Source: Desulfosporosinus acidiphilus SJ4 (GTDB taxonomy: Bacteria > Bacillota > Desulfitobacteriia > Desulfitobacteriales > Desulfitobacteriaceae). Taken from it: DNA of 64,000 nucleotides. Both the position numbers and the translations under genes were made by a program. Positions 33,645 through 43,594 of the stretch are shown piece by piece. Numbering within the stretch: position 1 is the first letter of the stretch; the number at the start of each line of letters is the position of its first letter. The DNA lies in NCBI RefSeq assembly GCF_000255115.2, contig NC_018068.1, positions 4,497,977 to 4,561,976 of the forward strand, in the 5' to 3' direction. A model generated the notes under the pieces. It had not been told where the DNA came from, searched no databases, and worked only from the letters and a program-made list of their open reading frames with translations.

Positions 33645-34553
33645 TTACAAATGAACTTGCTCAACGAATTCGATCTGTTTCTGAAGGAGAGTATTTCCTA
33701 CCTGTTTGAAAAGTCCCGGATCTCCGCTGACATAATAACGCGCTCGCCATTGACTCTTTCCTGAAACACCGGCAGCCATCGCCAGGTCTGCTGAAGGATC
33801 AAACCTCCTCTCATCCTGTTCATTCATCCGCTTCAGCAATTCTTTGAGTTCTTCTAGAACCGCCAGAGCAGGATCAATGATTAAAACTTCGTCACCTAAA
33901 ATCTCCTTAAGAACCGGCTCCAAGAACGGATAGTGAGTACATCCAAGAATCAGGGCATCAACTCCCGCACTTTGCAGAGGCGCTAAATAGGTTTGGGCAA
34001 TCCCCCGGGCTTCCAAGGAGTTAGCTAACCCGGCCTCGATTAAAGGAACAAATAACGGACAGCCCTGAGCCTTTACCAGGGTAATGGCCTGTTCTCCTTC
34101 CTGCCAGGCCGATCGAAGTGTAGGATCTTCGGGCAGAATCCCCCGGGCTAAGGCACGACTCACTCCGGAGGAGTAGGCTTTGCTTCGCACGGTGGTTTCT
34201 GTAGCGATTAAGCCAATGCGTCCCGCGATGGTCTTTTTAACAGCTAAGCGGGCTCCCGGATCAATCATTCCTATCATCGGAATATCAAACTTTTCCTTCA
34301 AGGCAGGAAGAGCCGTAGCGGAACTGGTGTTGCAGGCGACAACGATTGCTTCGGCGCCTTGTCCAATTAAAAATGTAATACTTTCTTCCCCAAAACGAAT
34401 AAGTTCGTCCTGGGAACGGTTTCCATAAGGCACTCGGGCAGTATCACCAAAATATACTATCCGAACATCCGGGAGCTGCTCTAAAATCTGTTTGGCTACC
34501 GTCAAACCGCCAACTCCAGAGTCGAATAAACCTATGACTCGCTGCTTACTCAA
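33645..34553 (-). CDS. murI: Glutamate racemase
   Basis: A 302-residue cofactor-independent racemase supplying D-glutamate for peptidoglycan. Motifs: GLFDSGVGGLTVAKQ, YFGDTARVPYGNRS, the first catalytic Cys in VACNTSSATAL and the second in LGCTHYPFLEPVL. It is about 35 residues longer than typical enzymes, with a C-terminal extension from about residue 262. The start is TTG with GGAGGG 6 nt upstream, and it overlaps the end of the GntR regulator by 4 bp. It lies directly upstream of glutamate mutase, so a role in feeding or balancing glutamate isomers is possible besides wall synthesis. Confidence 0.95.
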   Translation of the reverse strand: MSKQRVIGLFDSGVGGLTVAKQILEQLPDVRIVYFGDTARVPYGNRSQDELIRFGEESITFLIGQGAEAIVVACNTSSATALPALKEKFDIPMIGMIDPGARLAVKKTIAGRIGLIATETTVRSKAYSSGVSRALARGILPEDPTLRSAWQEGEQAITLVKAQGCPLFVPLIEAGLANSLEARGIAQTYLAPLQSAGVDALILGCTHYPFLEPVLKEILGDEVLIIDPALAVLEELKELLKRMNEQDERRFDPSADLAMAAGVSGKSQWRARYYVSGDPGLFKQVGNTLLQKQIEFVEQVHL

Positions 34554-35503
34554 GACTTTCCCTCCTTTATTTCCAGCAAAGCACCGCGAAGCAAGTTTAG
34601 GCTGCCGGCATCCGGTTCGAAACGAAATTCAATACATTCCATATTTTCCGGAAGCATTTTTTCAACCCGCAGGCGCAGCTTAGGGGCATAAATAACCGCT
34701 CCGCAATCCGGCAGAATCTCACGCAATTTCATTTCATCAGGCTGGACCAAGGTCTTAAACACAGGATGCAGCCCGGCTTGATTTAAGGCGTTTTTCACCT
34801 TTTCAGCGAACTGTATACTTTCACATACTAAAGCTAAGTCACGTCCCGCTGTCAATTTCGCAATGCGCACAATGGTTTCCAATTTTGGTTGAAGGGTCAC
34901 CCCTAAAATCGGCAAACTAACCTTCTCAAATAACCTTTTAATTTCCGATAAATGAGCTGCCCCTGTCACTAGCATATCCATGCCTGCCAACCGTTTTTGA
35001 GCAAGAAGCGAATCATGAAGTTCGGAAAGCAAAAAAGGCAATAACGTAACACCGGGACCAAGATTCCAGTTAGCTTCGTTAAGTTGTTCCGGGTTGCATT
35101 CCACAAAGGCCACTTTGACACGTGAAAGAAGGTGTTTCTTTTCCATCCCCCGCACATGAACAAAAGAGACAAAATCATCGATGGTAAAACCCAGGCCAAC
35201 GGCCTCTTCCATAGCCACATCAATGATACGCAAGACCTTCTCTTTGCGCCCCTCCTGCTGCATAATTAAAAGTGTATCGGCTACGAAAGTCCCTCTTCCC
35301 TGAGCCGAGCTTAATATCCCTTCGCTTTCCAATTCTTTGTAAGCTTGACTTACCGTGTTGCGGCTCACTGACAAACTTCCAGCCAGTTCACGCTCCGTCG
35401 GCAATTTTGTCCCTGCAGCCCATACTCCTTGAGTAATGTTGCGTCTAATTTGTTCTTTGAGTTGTATGTAATAGGGAACTCCACTCTTACGATCGAGATC
35501 CAT
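34550..35503 (-). CDS. GntR-family transcriptional regulator
   Basis: A 317-residue regulator. Residues 1-75 form a GntR winged helix (GVPYYIQLKEQIRRNI, GTKLPTERELAGSLSVSRNT, YKELESEGILSSAQGRGTFV). The remaining 240 residues are an effector domain I cannot assign to a named subfamily; it has a Rossmann-like pattern of beta strands (MLVTGAAHLSEIK, LALVCES, GAVIYAPKL). It overlaps murI by 4 bp and lies upstream of the glutamate mutase unit, so it probably controls this segment in response to a metabolite; ligand unknown. Confidence 0.88.
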   Translation of the reverse strand: MDLDRKSGVPYYIQLKEQIRRNITQGVWAAGTKLPTERELAGSLSVSRNTVSQAYKELESEGILSSAQGRGTFVADTLLIMQQEGRKEKVLRIIDVAMEEAVGLGFTIDDFVSFVHVRGMEKKHLLSRVKVAFVECNPEQLNEANWNLGPGVTLLPFLLSELHDSLLAQKRLAGMDMLVTGAAHLSEIKRLFEKVSLPILGVTLQPKLETIVRIAKLTAGRDLALVCESIQFAEKVKNALNQAGLHPVFKTLVQPDEMKLREILPDCGAVIYAPKLRLRVEKMLPENMECIEFRFEPDAGSLNLLRGALLEIKEGKS

Positions 35504-35745
35504 TTATCCACCTCTTAAACAAATTCACCATTTGGTTTAGTCCTTATTGGCATGGTCAATTAGTCCAATTTGTTCTTAGTTATTTATATTCGTCATCCCC
35601 TTGAAAAATCCTTTCGCCTTTCTTATTATTTTATGAAAATTAATATAAAATTCACTTCTCTTATCTTTTACTCCGGCTTTATCCATGACTGACGACTGCG
35701 CCGCCACAAAAACAACTTCCACCGAGCCTTAGCAAAAGCAGAAAT

Positions 35746-35790
35746 AAAGGTGTTCTCACTTCACATGACTAGTGAAGCGAGAACACCTTT
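35746..35790 (-). terminator. Long hairpin terminator after the CWB2 protein gene
   Basis: A near-perfect 19-bp stem (AAAGGTGTTCTC with GAGAACACCTTT as outer arms) with a 7-nt loop. It lies about 40 nt past the stop at 35829; the outer arm provides TTT followed by ATTTC on the minus strand. Confidence 0.75.
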
Positions 35791-35828
35791 GGCAATCTCC
35801 GGGACAACTTTTCTAAGAGACAACTCTT

Positions 35829-37442
35829 TTAATGAGCTAATAATTGATTCAGTTGATTTTCAAGATCCAGCGAAACACCATTATAATTTCCAACAACCGT
35901 CGATTGTTTGATGTAGCCCTTATTGAACAGCAAGAAATAGTTTAAACTTGAAGGCAGCGAATTTTGAGGAATCATTGCCACAAATCCGCCTTGTTTAGCT
36001 GCCAAGGCCGCTGTCACCAGAGCATCCCCTTTAGGATTCCCTGATGTCACATCACCTTGCCGTACGAGTCCGGAGGCAAAATATAAGGGTGTTTGAGGTT
36101 TTTGCGTATTAAATAAATTTTGGAAGATAATATTTTGGGTGTCATACTGATCATAACCGCCCCAACGTTTGACATTATACTGAGAACCCAATTCATTTTC
36201 CACAGATGTCCCGATCACTGCTGTTCCTCCCAGCAAAACAACGTTGCTGGCCTTAAGGTCTGTCAAGGCTTTCGCCGTCGAGGACGGTACGGAATCTCTT
36301 TCAGTGAGTAAAATCGGACTTCCCTGCTCAGCCGCAAAAGCGCTGATGGCAATAGCATCGGGGATTGCGGCATAATTAGCGATATAGACCGTCTGTGTAG
36401 AATCAATTCCTACTTTCGCGGATATCTGTGCTGCAGTATCATAGGCTTGCTGCCCTGCGATCCGAGTTACAGTGTATTGGCTGCTCAAACTATCTTGGAT
36501 CGTTTGGGATACTGCAACGGTACCACCGACGATGTAGATGTTTTTAGCGCCTAAACTTTGAATCTCCGCTAAGGTTCTGTCATCCAATTTAGAAGAGTTA
36601 GTCATGAGGATCGGAGCATCAAGTTTCTTCGAAAGCGGTGCAGCAGCCAAAGCATCTGAAAACTGGTCGTCTCTTGTTAAGATGACATTTGCAGAACCTG
36701 AAGCCCAACCGGTTTGGGCAACACTAATCGCTAAGGAAACGTTATCCTGTGAAGGCCCACCAATTCTTGTGTTCTGAGTATATGCCTGCTGTACCACGAT
36801 AGTACCAATGATATGTCCGGCATATAGAACATTCACGTTTCCTAATTGTGTCGGAGTCATGGTAAAGGTGAACGTTCCATCACTAAGCGTTGTATAGGAC
36901 GATGACGATGCCCCTACCAGCGAACCATCCACGGTACCTGATCTTTGGGTCAACGGATTTCCGTTCGAATCGGTTACTTTCACAGTAATCGTATTATTAG
37001 CATTGAGAACCAAGGGAGCTGTGGCAAGCGCTTTAGCATTCAAGACTGTGAGAGTTCCTGAAGCCAAGGCTGTTCCCAGAGCACCCTCGCGAATTACTAA
37101 TTGATAATCTCCGGCATTTTGCAACGTCACATTATTAATTGTATAGTTGCCGCTACTTCCGGATACTTGAAACAATTTTGATACCCCATTAGAGTCCGTA
37201 ATGGTGGCGCTAGCTACTGATCCACTAAAAGGATTTGAGTTATTATCCCAAAGCTGAACATTAACGTTCGATGTCTCTCCGGCAATTAGTGTCGAATCAT
37301 CACTGGTCGCAAAGCTGAGCCACGCCAACCAGGTGCTTCCGTCATTCGTGCTCGCAGATGCTATTCCAGGAATCATTCCTATCAGCAAGAACACAATTAC
37401 AAGTACACTCATCACCACTTGTGTCCGTCTCTTTTTACCCAC
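35829..37442 (-). CDS. Cell-wall-binding (CWB2) surface protein with Ig-like N-terminus
   Basis: A 537-residue exported protein. The GTG at 37442 has AAGGGG about 10 nt upstream and opens a signal peptide (KKRRTQVVMSVLVIVFLLIG, cleavage near IASAS). Residues about 35-215 form one or two Ig-like/filamin-type beta domains (VTDSNGNPLTQRSGTVDGS). Three CWB2 repeats follow (about 225-535; RIGGPSQDNVSLAISVA, ILTRDDQFSDALAAAPL, IYIVGGTVAVSQTIQDSL), which bind wall polymers non-covalently. The ligand or enzyme role of the N-terminal part is unknown. It lies downstream of the ABC permease gene but with its own terminator. Confidence 0.9.
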   Translation of the reverse strand: MGKKRRTQVVMSVLVIVFLLIGMIPGIASASTNDGSTWLAWLSFATSDDSTLIAGETSNVNVQLWDNNSNPFSGSVASATITDSNGVSKLFQVSGSSGNYTINNVTLQNAGDYQLVIREGALGTALASGTLTVLNAKALATAPLVLNANNTITVKVTDSNGNPLTQRSGTVDGSLVGASSSSYTTLSDGTFTFTMTPTQLGNVNVLYAGHIIGTIVVQQAYTQNTRIGGPSQDNVSLAISVAQTGWASGSANVILTRDDQFSDALAAAPLSKKLDAPILMTNSSKLDDRTLAEIQSLGAKNIYIVGGTVAVSQTIQDSLSSQYTVTRIAGQQAYDTAAQISAKVGIDSTQTVYIANYAAIPDAIAISAFAAEQGSPILLTERDSVPSSTAKALTDLKASNVVLLGGTAVIGTSVENELGSQYNVKRWGGYDQYDTQNIIFQNLFNTQKPQTPLYFASGLVRQGDVTSGNPKGDALVTAALAAKQGGFVAMIPQNSLPSSLNYFLLFNKGYIKQSTVVGNYNGVSLDLENQLNQLLAH

Positions 37443-37532
37443 TTCTTTTTCCCCTTTCCGGCTTATCAGATGATAAAAAATACACAATCCTAGTTCAACT
37501 CTGGAAACATCACAGGACGCAACGACTTCAGA

Positions 37533-38750
37533 TTACTCATACCTTAAAGCATCAATAGGATCCATAGCCGCCGCCTTTCGAGCAGGGAAAACTCCAAAGA
37601 TTATACCAATGGCGGCAGAGAAACCAAAGGCCACCAACACAGACATCGGAGAGATGCTGGTACTCATCTTTAAGGCCTTCCCTGCCAGCGTAGATCCCCC
37701 GAATCCAAGAACGATACCAATCCCACCGCCTAAAATACTGAGCACAACTGCCTCGATTAGGAATTGCATCATAATATCTAAACCTTTTGCACCGATTGCT
37801 TTCCTGATTCCAATTTCCCGTGTCCGCTCGGTGACTGAAACAAGCATGATATTCATGATTCCGATCCCGCCAACGAGAAGGGATATACCGGCAATGCCTC
37901 CGAGAAGCATCGTCAAAGTCTGAGTCACTCCGGTCATAGTTTGCAGCATATCTGCCTGATTCTGAATCGAGAAGTCATCCGCTTGTCCGGCTTGAATCTT
38001 ATGAGCCTTTTCCAATTCTGCGGTAATCTGGTCTTGAGCTGCCTGCATTTGGTCTGCCGAAGTGGCAGATACCAAAATATTACGAACTGTCTTTTTCCCA
38101 AGCAAGCGTTCCTGAATGGTAGAAATAGGAGCGGTAATCATATCATCACTGCTCATAAAACCGGTGGACCCCGTTGCCGTTGTTACCCCAATAACTTGGA
38201 AAGGTACATTGTTGATTTTAATAACTTTTCCTATCACCGAAGCATTCGCATCACCAAAAAGGTCAGTTACAACCGTTGGACCAAGTACGGCGACTCGTGC
38301 GCCTTTATCAACATCGTCAGAGGTGATGAACCTCCCCGTTGCCATCGTTACATTTTTAATTTCCTGATAGTCTTGGTTCGTACCCATGATCGTTGTCGAG
38401 GTATTCCCGGAACCAAAGACAACTTGTGCATTCGTTTGCGCGACAGGAGCGACTGCTTTCACAAGAGCTCCAGTCTGAATTTTCGAAACATCCGTCATCT
38501 TTAACGTATCTGAACTGCCAAATCCCCCTCTGACTCCTCCGGCGTTGGATTGTCCTGAGCTGATGGTCAAAAGGTTAGAACCAAGTCCTTGAATCTGAGA
38601 GGTGATCGATGCCGTTGCACCGTTTCCGATGCCAACCATGGCTATAACTGCCGCAACCCCGATAATCATACCCAGCATTGTTAAGGCAGACCGCAGCTTG
38701 TTTGCCCGCAGAGCACGGAGAGAGACCCTGATACTTTCCAAGAAGTTCAC
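37533..38750 (-). CDS. MacB-like ABC transporter permease
   Basis: A 405-residue permease of the FtsX/MacB family. One N-terminal helix (LRANKLRSALTMLGMIIGVAAVIAM) precedes a ~220-residue extracytoplasmic MacB core domain. Three C-terminal helices follow, with the FtsX signature LLVGGIGIMNIMLVSVTERTREIGIRKAIGA. The family exports or mechanotransmits rather than imports. Its start overlaps the ATPase gene stop by 4 bp, so these form one complex with the adaptor encoded upstream. Confidence 0.93.
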   Translation of the reverse strand: MNFLESIRVSLRALRANKLRSALTMLGMIIGVAAVIAMVGIGNGATASITSQIQGLGSNLLTISSGQSNAGGVRGGFGSSDTLKMTDVSKIQTGALVKAVAPVAQTNAQVVFGSGNTSTTIMGTNQDYQEIKNVTMATGRFITSDDVDKGARVAVLGPTVVTDLFGDANASVIGKVIKINNVPFQVIGVTTATGSTGFMSSDDMITAPISTIQERLLGKKTVRNILVSATSADQMQAAQDQITAELEKAHKIQAGQADDFSIQNQADMLQTMTGVTQTLTMLLGGIAGISLLVGGIGIMNIMLVSVTERTREIGIRKAIGAKGLDIMMQFLIEAVVLSILGGGIGIVLGFGGSTLAGKALKMSTSISPMSVLVAFGFSAAIGIIFGVFPARKAAAMDPIDALRYE

Positions 38751-39472
38751 TTTTCTGCCCCCTCCTCTTGAATCTGAGCTCGAGCCTTCCGCGGATTAGC
38801 GACTTTTTCATCCCCTTCGATCCGCCCGTCACGGAAATGTACAATTCGCTCCGTAAATTCCGCAATATCCGGTTCGTGCGTTACAAGAACAATGGTATTT
38901 CCCGACTCATGCAGCCGCTGAAAAATAGCCATAACCTCTTCGCTCGACTTACTGTCCAGGTTTCCTGTGGGCTCATCAGCTAAAATAATTGAGGGCCTTG
39001 TGACTAGGGCACGGGCAATTGCCACCCGCTGCTGCTGACCGCCGGAAAGTTCCTTAGGGCGGTGAAAAACCCGACCGCCAAGCCCAACCGATTCTAAGGC
39101 TTCAATAGCGCGAACTCGTCTTTCTTTACTGGGCACTCCGGCATAGAGCATAGGAAGCTCGACATTTTCTACCGCCGTTGTCCGCGGCAACAGGTTAAAG
39201 CCTTGAAAGACAAATCCAATCTTGCGGTTTCTAATCACAGATAACTGATCACCGCTTGCTTTTGCCACATCGGTTCCGTCGAGAAAATATTCTCCTTCAG
39301 TCGGGGTATCCAAGCATCCTAAAATATTCATCATTGATGATTTGCCGGAACCGGAAGGCCCCATAATGGAAACAAACTCACTAGCTCCCACGTGAAGATC
39401 CACTCCGGCTAAGGCAGCAACTTGAATATCACCATTGGCATAGATTTTTTTAATCCCTTTAAGATCTATCAA
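38747..39472 (-). CDS. MacB-like ABC transporter ATP-binding protein
   Basis: A 241-residue ATPase of the LolD/MacB type. Walker [20 protein letters not shown]-loop [10 protein letters not shown], signature [17 protein letters not shown] and Walker [16 protein letters not shown] are all intact, with the switch His in [10 protein letters not shown]. It energises the permease encoded next (4-bp overlap) and lies 42 bp after the membrane fusion protein gene. Confidence 0.95.
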   Translation of the reverse strand: MIDLKGIKKIYANGDIQVAALAGVDLHVGASEFVSIMGPSGSGKSSMMNILGCLDTPTEGEYFLDGTDVAKASGDQLSVIRNRKIGFVFQGFNLLPRTTAVENVELPMLYAGVPSKERRVRAIEALESVGLGGRVFHRPKELSGGQQQRVAIARALVTRPSIILADEPTGNLDSKSSEEVMAIFQRLHESGNTIVLVTHEPDIAEFTERIVHFRDGRIEGDEKVANPRKARAQIQEEGAEK

Positions 39473-39514
39473 ATTGCATCCCTCCTAACGCATTCTTAAA
39501 GCTAGTTGATCTCG

Positions 39515-41116
39515 TTAATTTCCTCTGGGGCCGCCTCCGCCCGTCATCGCTCTGGCAGCACCGCCGCCCAGTTTAAATGACGAGTTGGAGCTGGTATTAG
39601 AACTTGACTTCGTTGTACTCGAAACGGAACCGGTAATAACTTCTTGACCTTCCTGTAAACCGCTCTTGATTTCCACATTCGTTCCGTCATCTAAACCAGT
39701 CACAACCGGAACCATCCTAACATTGGCCGTGGCATTTCTAGCGCCGGTATTTCTGCTGCCAGTGTATCCGCTGCCCGAATAGCCGTTACTCCCGTTCCCG
39801 GATCTATTGTTACCGGTATTAGATTGCGCTTGTGATTGGGACTTAGATTGTGACTGAGATTGGGAATTTCCTGTTCCGGTACTTGTTCCCGGAGCTGCAG
39901 GTACCATAACAAAGGATTGGCTGCCTCTCGTCTTAACCGCTTCGCTCGGTACCGTCAAGACATTATTTGCTTCTGCCACAATGATATTTATATTGGCATT
40001 CATACCTGCCCGCAGCAAGTCACTGTTTTGATCTACCGACGCTGTGACCTGATATGTGGTTACGTTTGAGGTCGTTGTACCTTGCAAAGCCACCGCATTC
40101 ACTGTTCCACTGATATGATTATTCGGATAGGAATCAAGAGTAATATCGACTTTCTGTCCTACTTTACACTGGGTAATATCTGCCTGATCAATGGCAGCAT
40201 CCACTTCAAGCTTATCGCCTACAGGAGTGAGTGTAATGATCGATTTTGAATCCGAGTCCTGTCCCAATTGAAGGGGACAATCAACAACCACAGCGTCTAC
40301 AGGGGCAACAATTGAAGCATCAGCCAAATCTGCCTGGGCACTAGCTAATTGCGCTTGAGCAATTTGAATATTCGCTTGAGCAGATGAAACATCCGCCGGG
40401 TTCGGGCCTTGCTCCTGCTGATTCACTTGATATTGTGCAGCTGTAACATCTGCCTGAGCTGAAGCCAATGCCTGAGCTGCTCCGCCATTCTGGTTATTTT
40501 TAGCCGTTGTTAAGTCATTCAGGGCAGAATTCAAAGCACTTTGAGCTGATTGTATCGATGAAGGATTGTTGCTCATCTGTGCTTTAGCTAAATTATTACT
40601 AGCCTGCTGCACATTCTCGTTGGCTATAGTGACTTGATTTGCTAAATAGCTCGGATCAGCATTTTGCTGGGCGGTTGTTAAATTCTCCTTTGCCTTTTCC
40701 AGGGATGACTCGGCCTGAGCGCGGGTTTGATCATTATAGGAATCCTCAAGTGTCTGGAGCTTGGACTCGGCAGAGGTAACATTAGCCTGTGCCTGTAATA
40801 CAGATGTATTAAGCTTTGTATCGTCAATCTTGGCCAGAACTTCCCCTGCTTTAACCGTATCCCCTGCTTTCACATTGAGTTCTACGATCTTTCCCGCCGA
40901 GGAGGCGCTTCCGGACGTTGGAAAAGTCAAGGTGATCGAATGAGGGTAGTTAACTGTTCCGGTAGCGGTAATCACTTTCTGAACGTCACCCATTGTTGCC
41001 TTCGCCGTTGTATAGGAAGCTGCAGCGGGTTTTGCCGTAAAATGTTTATACCCCCAGTAGCCTCCTCCCAAGATCAGAACACCCACTACCCCAATGGTCA
41101 CCCATTTTTTGTTCAT
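39515..41116 (-). CDS. Membrane fusion (periplasmic adaptor, HlyD/MacA-like) protein
   Basis: A 533-residue adaptor. An N-terminal membrane helix (KKWVTIGVVGVLILGGGYWG) is followed by a split biotinyl-lipoyl half-motif (GKIVELNVKAGDTVKAGEVLAKID), a long alpha-hairpin (about residues 100-240, Ala/Gln-rich coiled coil), the second lipoyl half (ASIVAPVDAVVVDCPLQLG) and a beta-barrel/membrane-proximal region. The Ser/Gln/Gly-rich stretch near 400-470 is a low-complexity linker, and the tail is Gly-rich (GGGAARAMTGGGGPRGN). The ATG at 41116 has AAAGGAG 8 nt upstream. It forms a MacAB-like exporter with the next two genes, possibly with the TolC-like proteins elsewhere in the window. Confidence 0.93.
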   Translation of the reverse strand: MNKKWVTIGVVGVLILGGGYWGYKHFTAKPAAASYTTAKATMGDVQKVITATGTVNYPHSITLTFPTSGSASSAGKIVELNVKAGDTVKAGEVLAKIDDTKLNTSVLQAQANVTSAESKLQTLEDSYNDQTRAQAESSLEKAKENLTTAQQNADPSYLANQVTIANENVQQASNNLAKAQMSNNPSSIQSAQSALNSALNDLTTAKNNQNGGAAQALASAQADVTAAQYQVNQQEQGPNPADVSSAQANIQIAQAQLASAQADLADASIVAPVDAVVVDCPLQLGQDSDSKSIITLTPVGDKLEVDAAIDQADITQCKVGQKVDITLDSYPNNHISGTVNAVALQGTTTSNVTTYQVTASVDQNSDLLRAGMNANINIIVAEANNVLTVPSEAVKTRGSQSFVMVPAAPGTSTGTGNSQSQSQSKSQSQAQSNTGNNRSGNGSNGYSGSGYTGSRNTGARNATANVRMVPVVTGLDDGTNVEIKSGLQEGQEVITGSVSSTTKSSSNTSSNSSFKLGGGAARAMTGGGGPRGN

Positions 41117-41244
41117 ACTCTTTCTCCTTTTCTCCACTTGATTTAAACAACAAATCTTATGATATTTGCTGGATTGCTCAAATAATTCTTGCTCAGAATA
41201 CCATAAACTATTGTTTAAACAGCGAAGGACTTCTTAAGATGTTG

Positions 41245-42777
41245 TTAAGGATTGACATCTGACGTGTTTTTGGGTTTTAAGGGCAGTGAAATGCGGAAAC
41301 TACTTCCTTCACCAAGTTTACTCTTTACCTGAATTGTTCCCCCGTGGGCTTGGATGAATTCTTTAGCAATGGCCAGTCCTAAACCTGTTCCGCCGTTTTC
41401 ACGCTCTCTTGATTTATCAACCCGATAAAAACGGTCAAAAATATGATCAAGTTCTTCTTCAGGAATTCCTTCCCCGGAATCTTTCACGGTGACTTGAACC
41501 CATCTTCCAGTACCTGATTCATCAACAGAAGTCTTTTCTTTAGAACCCGCTTCCTCGGCTTTATCATCTTTTCTTCGAAAAACACCGCGCAAACCTCGGG
41601 CAGCATCCTCATTTGCCATCACATTTTCCTGAGGATTTTCTACTTCATCTAATAAAACTTGCAGAGTCCCCCCTGATGGGGTATGCAAAAGTGCATTGCC
41701 AATTAAGTTGACAAAAACTTGAGTTAGACGGTCGGCATCGCCAATGATCTCCGGAACCTTTTCTCCTTTGATTTCGATGTTTAACCCTCGTTCCTCAAAC
41801 TCTATTTCAAATTGTTCGGTAATTTTCTCAACAATGGCTCTAAGATTAACCTTCCTGAGACTCATAGGCAATTTACCCGCTTCGGCAAGGCTTAATTGCT
41901 GTAGGTCGCGAACCAAGCGAATGAGCCTTAAGGTCTCATCTTGAATGGGCAATATATTTTCCGGCGTTGAAGGCAGCACTCCTTCTTGAATAGATTCCAG
42001 TTTTCCAAGTATAACCGCCAGAGGAGTCCTCAGTTCGTGGGCAATATCTGCCACCATGTTTCGCCTTACTTCTTCATTCCGATTCAATTGTTCCGTCATC
42101 TTGTTAAAATCTCGGGCTAAAAGCGCGATATCCCCATTTCCTACGACCTCGACACGCGAGGACAGATCTCCATTGCCGACTCTGCGCACAGCTTCCATAA
42201 GTTTATTTAAGGGTTTTGTGAAATGCCTGGTTAATAAGAGACCTAATAGCAAGGCAATCAGAGAGGTAATAATCAGGCCAATGATCATCCCCTGAATAAT
42301 TGAGGTTCCGATAGTTTTTGCCAATCTACTGTCTACGACAGGCGAGTGTATAAGCTGCCAATAGTGTCCTACGGTCTTCCCGTTAACCACAATGGCTTGC
42401 CATTGCTTCTCAATTTTATCGGACGAGGGAAGGTTGTCCAACTGCTTCCCGAGATATTGGTTTGTGGGATCAACAATTACTTTATTGTTCTGATCAAATA
42501 CCAAAAAACGTTGAAAATCTCGCGGAGGGCGCGCAACTTTTGGATCAGGCGGGCTCAAGACTTGAGAGACGTGGGACTGAACCCCCTCCCAACTGCTGTG
42601 TCCTTCGTAATAGACGCTGAGCAATTGATTTAAGTGATCTCCAAAGGATTGCTGCACATAGGTTTCGGCATGCCCAATCAATGCTTGCGTTGACGTAAGA
42701 GCGATACCTGCGAAGACAATTGACATAAAAACAACCATGCCTATCAAGGCCAGGATAAATTTACGGCGCAGCGTCAT
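41245..42777 (-). CDS. Sensor histidine kinase
   Basis: A 510-residue membrane kinase. Helices at about 9-29 and 157-181 bracket an extracytoplasmic sensor region. A HAMP domain (about 182-235), HisKA with His247 in VADIAHELRTPLAVILGK, and a HATPase_c domain with N box (FVNLIGNALLHTP), G1 (VKDSGEGIPEEEL) and G2 (GGTGLGLAIAKEFI) follow. Between the N and G1 boxes there is an unusual charged insertion of about 45 residues (GVFRRKDDKAEEAGSKEKTS). It overlaps the response regulator stop by 4 bp and precedes the MacAB-like operon, which it probably controls. Confidence 0.95.
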   Translation of the reverse strand: MTLRRKFILALIGMVVFMSIVFAGIALTSTQALIGHAETYVQQSFGDHLNQLLSVYYEGHSSWEGVQSHVSQVLSPPDPKVARPPRDFQRFLVFDQNNKVIVDPTNQYLGKQLDNLPSSDKIEKQWQAIVVNGKTVGHYWQLIHSPVVDSRLAKTIGTSIIQGMIIGLIITSLIALLLGLLLTRHFTKPLNKLMEAVRRVGNGDLSSRVEVVGNGDIALLARDFNKMTEQLNRNEEVRRNMVADIAHELRTPLAVILGKLESIQEGVLPSTPENILPIQDETLRLIRLVRDLQQLSLAEAGKLPMSLRKVNLRAIVEKITEQFEIEFEERGLNIEIKGEKVPEIIGDADRLTQVFVNLIGNALLHTPSGGTLQVLLDEVENPQENVMANEDAARGLRGVFRRKDDKAEEAGSKEKTSVDESGTGRWVQVTVKDSGEGIPEEELDHIFDRFYRVDKSRERENGGTGLGLAIAKEFIQAHGGTIQVKSKLGEGSSFRISLPLKPKNTSDVNP

Positions 42778-43469
42778 AGGTCCTCACCAAACCGATACCC
42801 GACTCCAAACACCGTTTCGATATATTTGGGATCGCTTGGGTTATCTTCGACTTTTTTACGCAGGTTCGATACATGGGTATCAATGGATCGTTCATAATAA
42901 AGATATTCCTCTCCCATGGCCTGACGTAAAAGCTGAAGCCGGCTGTAAACAGTACCCGGGCGCAAGGCTAATAAATGCAAAATATTAAACTCCGTGGGGG
43001 TAAGGAATAGTTCTTGTCCCCTTTTCGTCACTTTATGACTTGTCACATCTATTGTTAGTTCCCCGCGAATGAGAAGGGAGGAGTTTGATGTCTCCTGAGC
43101 CCCTCCGGAAGATCTCCGCAGCACGGTTTTGATGCGTGCTGCCAACTCCCTTAAACTAAAGGGTTTTACAATATAATCGTCTGCTCCGAACTCAAGACCT
43201 AAAACACGGTCTATCTCCTCTGACTTGGCTGTCAGCATAATGATTGGGATGGTGCTTGTTTCACGCAGACGCTTGCACATCTCTAACCCGCTCATTCCCG
43301 GCAGCATCCAATCAAGCAGCACCAAATCCGGTTTTTCCTTTTCAATCAATTCCATTCCTTCCACTCCATTAAGCGCTGTCACAACCGTAAAACCATCCCG
43401 CGTGAGATAGTCCCGCACGAGGGATAGAATTTCAGCCTCATCATCCACTAATACTATTTTGTTTCCCAC
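42774..43469 (-). CDS. OmpR-family response regulator
   Basis: A 231-residue regulator with a receiver domain (acidic pocket VDDEAE, phospho-acceptor Asp53 in LVLLDWMLPGMSG, Thr in IMLTAKSEE, Lys in DDYIVKPFSLREL) and a winged-helix DNA-binding domain (about 135-231; LTPTEFNILHLLALRPG, SIDTHVSNLRKKVEDNP, VFGVGYRF). It starts at GTG and is first in an operon with the histidine kinase; the adaptor/ABC genes lie 128 bp downstream. Confidence 0.95.
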   Translation of the reverse strand: MGNKIVLVDDEAEILSLVRDYLTRDGFTVVTALNGVEGMELIEKEKPDLVLLDWMLPGMSGLEMCKRLRETSTIPIIMLTAKSEEIDRVLGLEFGADDYIVKPFSLRELAARIKTVLRRSSGGAQETSNSSLLIRGELTIDVTSHKVTKRGQELFLTPTEFNILHLLALRPGTVYSRLQLLRQAMGEEYLYYERSIDTHVSNLRKKVEDNPSDPKYIETVFGVGYRFGEDL

Positions 43470-43594
43470 GTCCTCTGCTCCCTCCAGTAAGGTAGATACC
43501 TTAAAATTTATTAGTTTAAGTATACCGCGTAAGTTTTAGTTGTATTTAAGATTATTTTCAAGATTTTATGGAGATTTTACTCTTTAATATACCA

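Noticed and set aside
37941-38504. A 187-codon plus-strand frame inside the ABC permease gene
   Set aside because: It is antisense to a clear FtsX/MacB permease and has no recognised motif or ribosome site.
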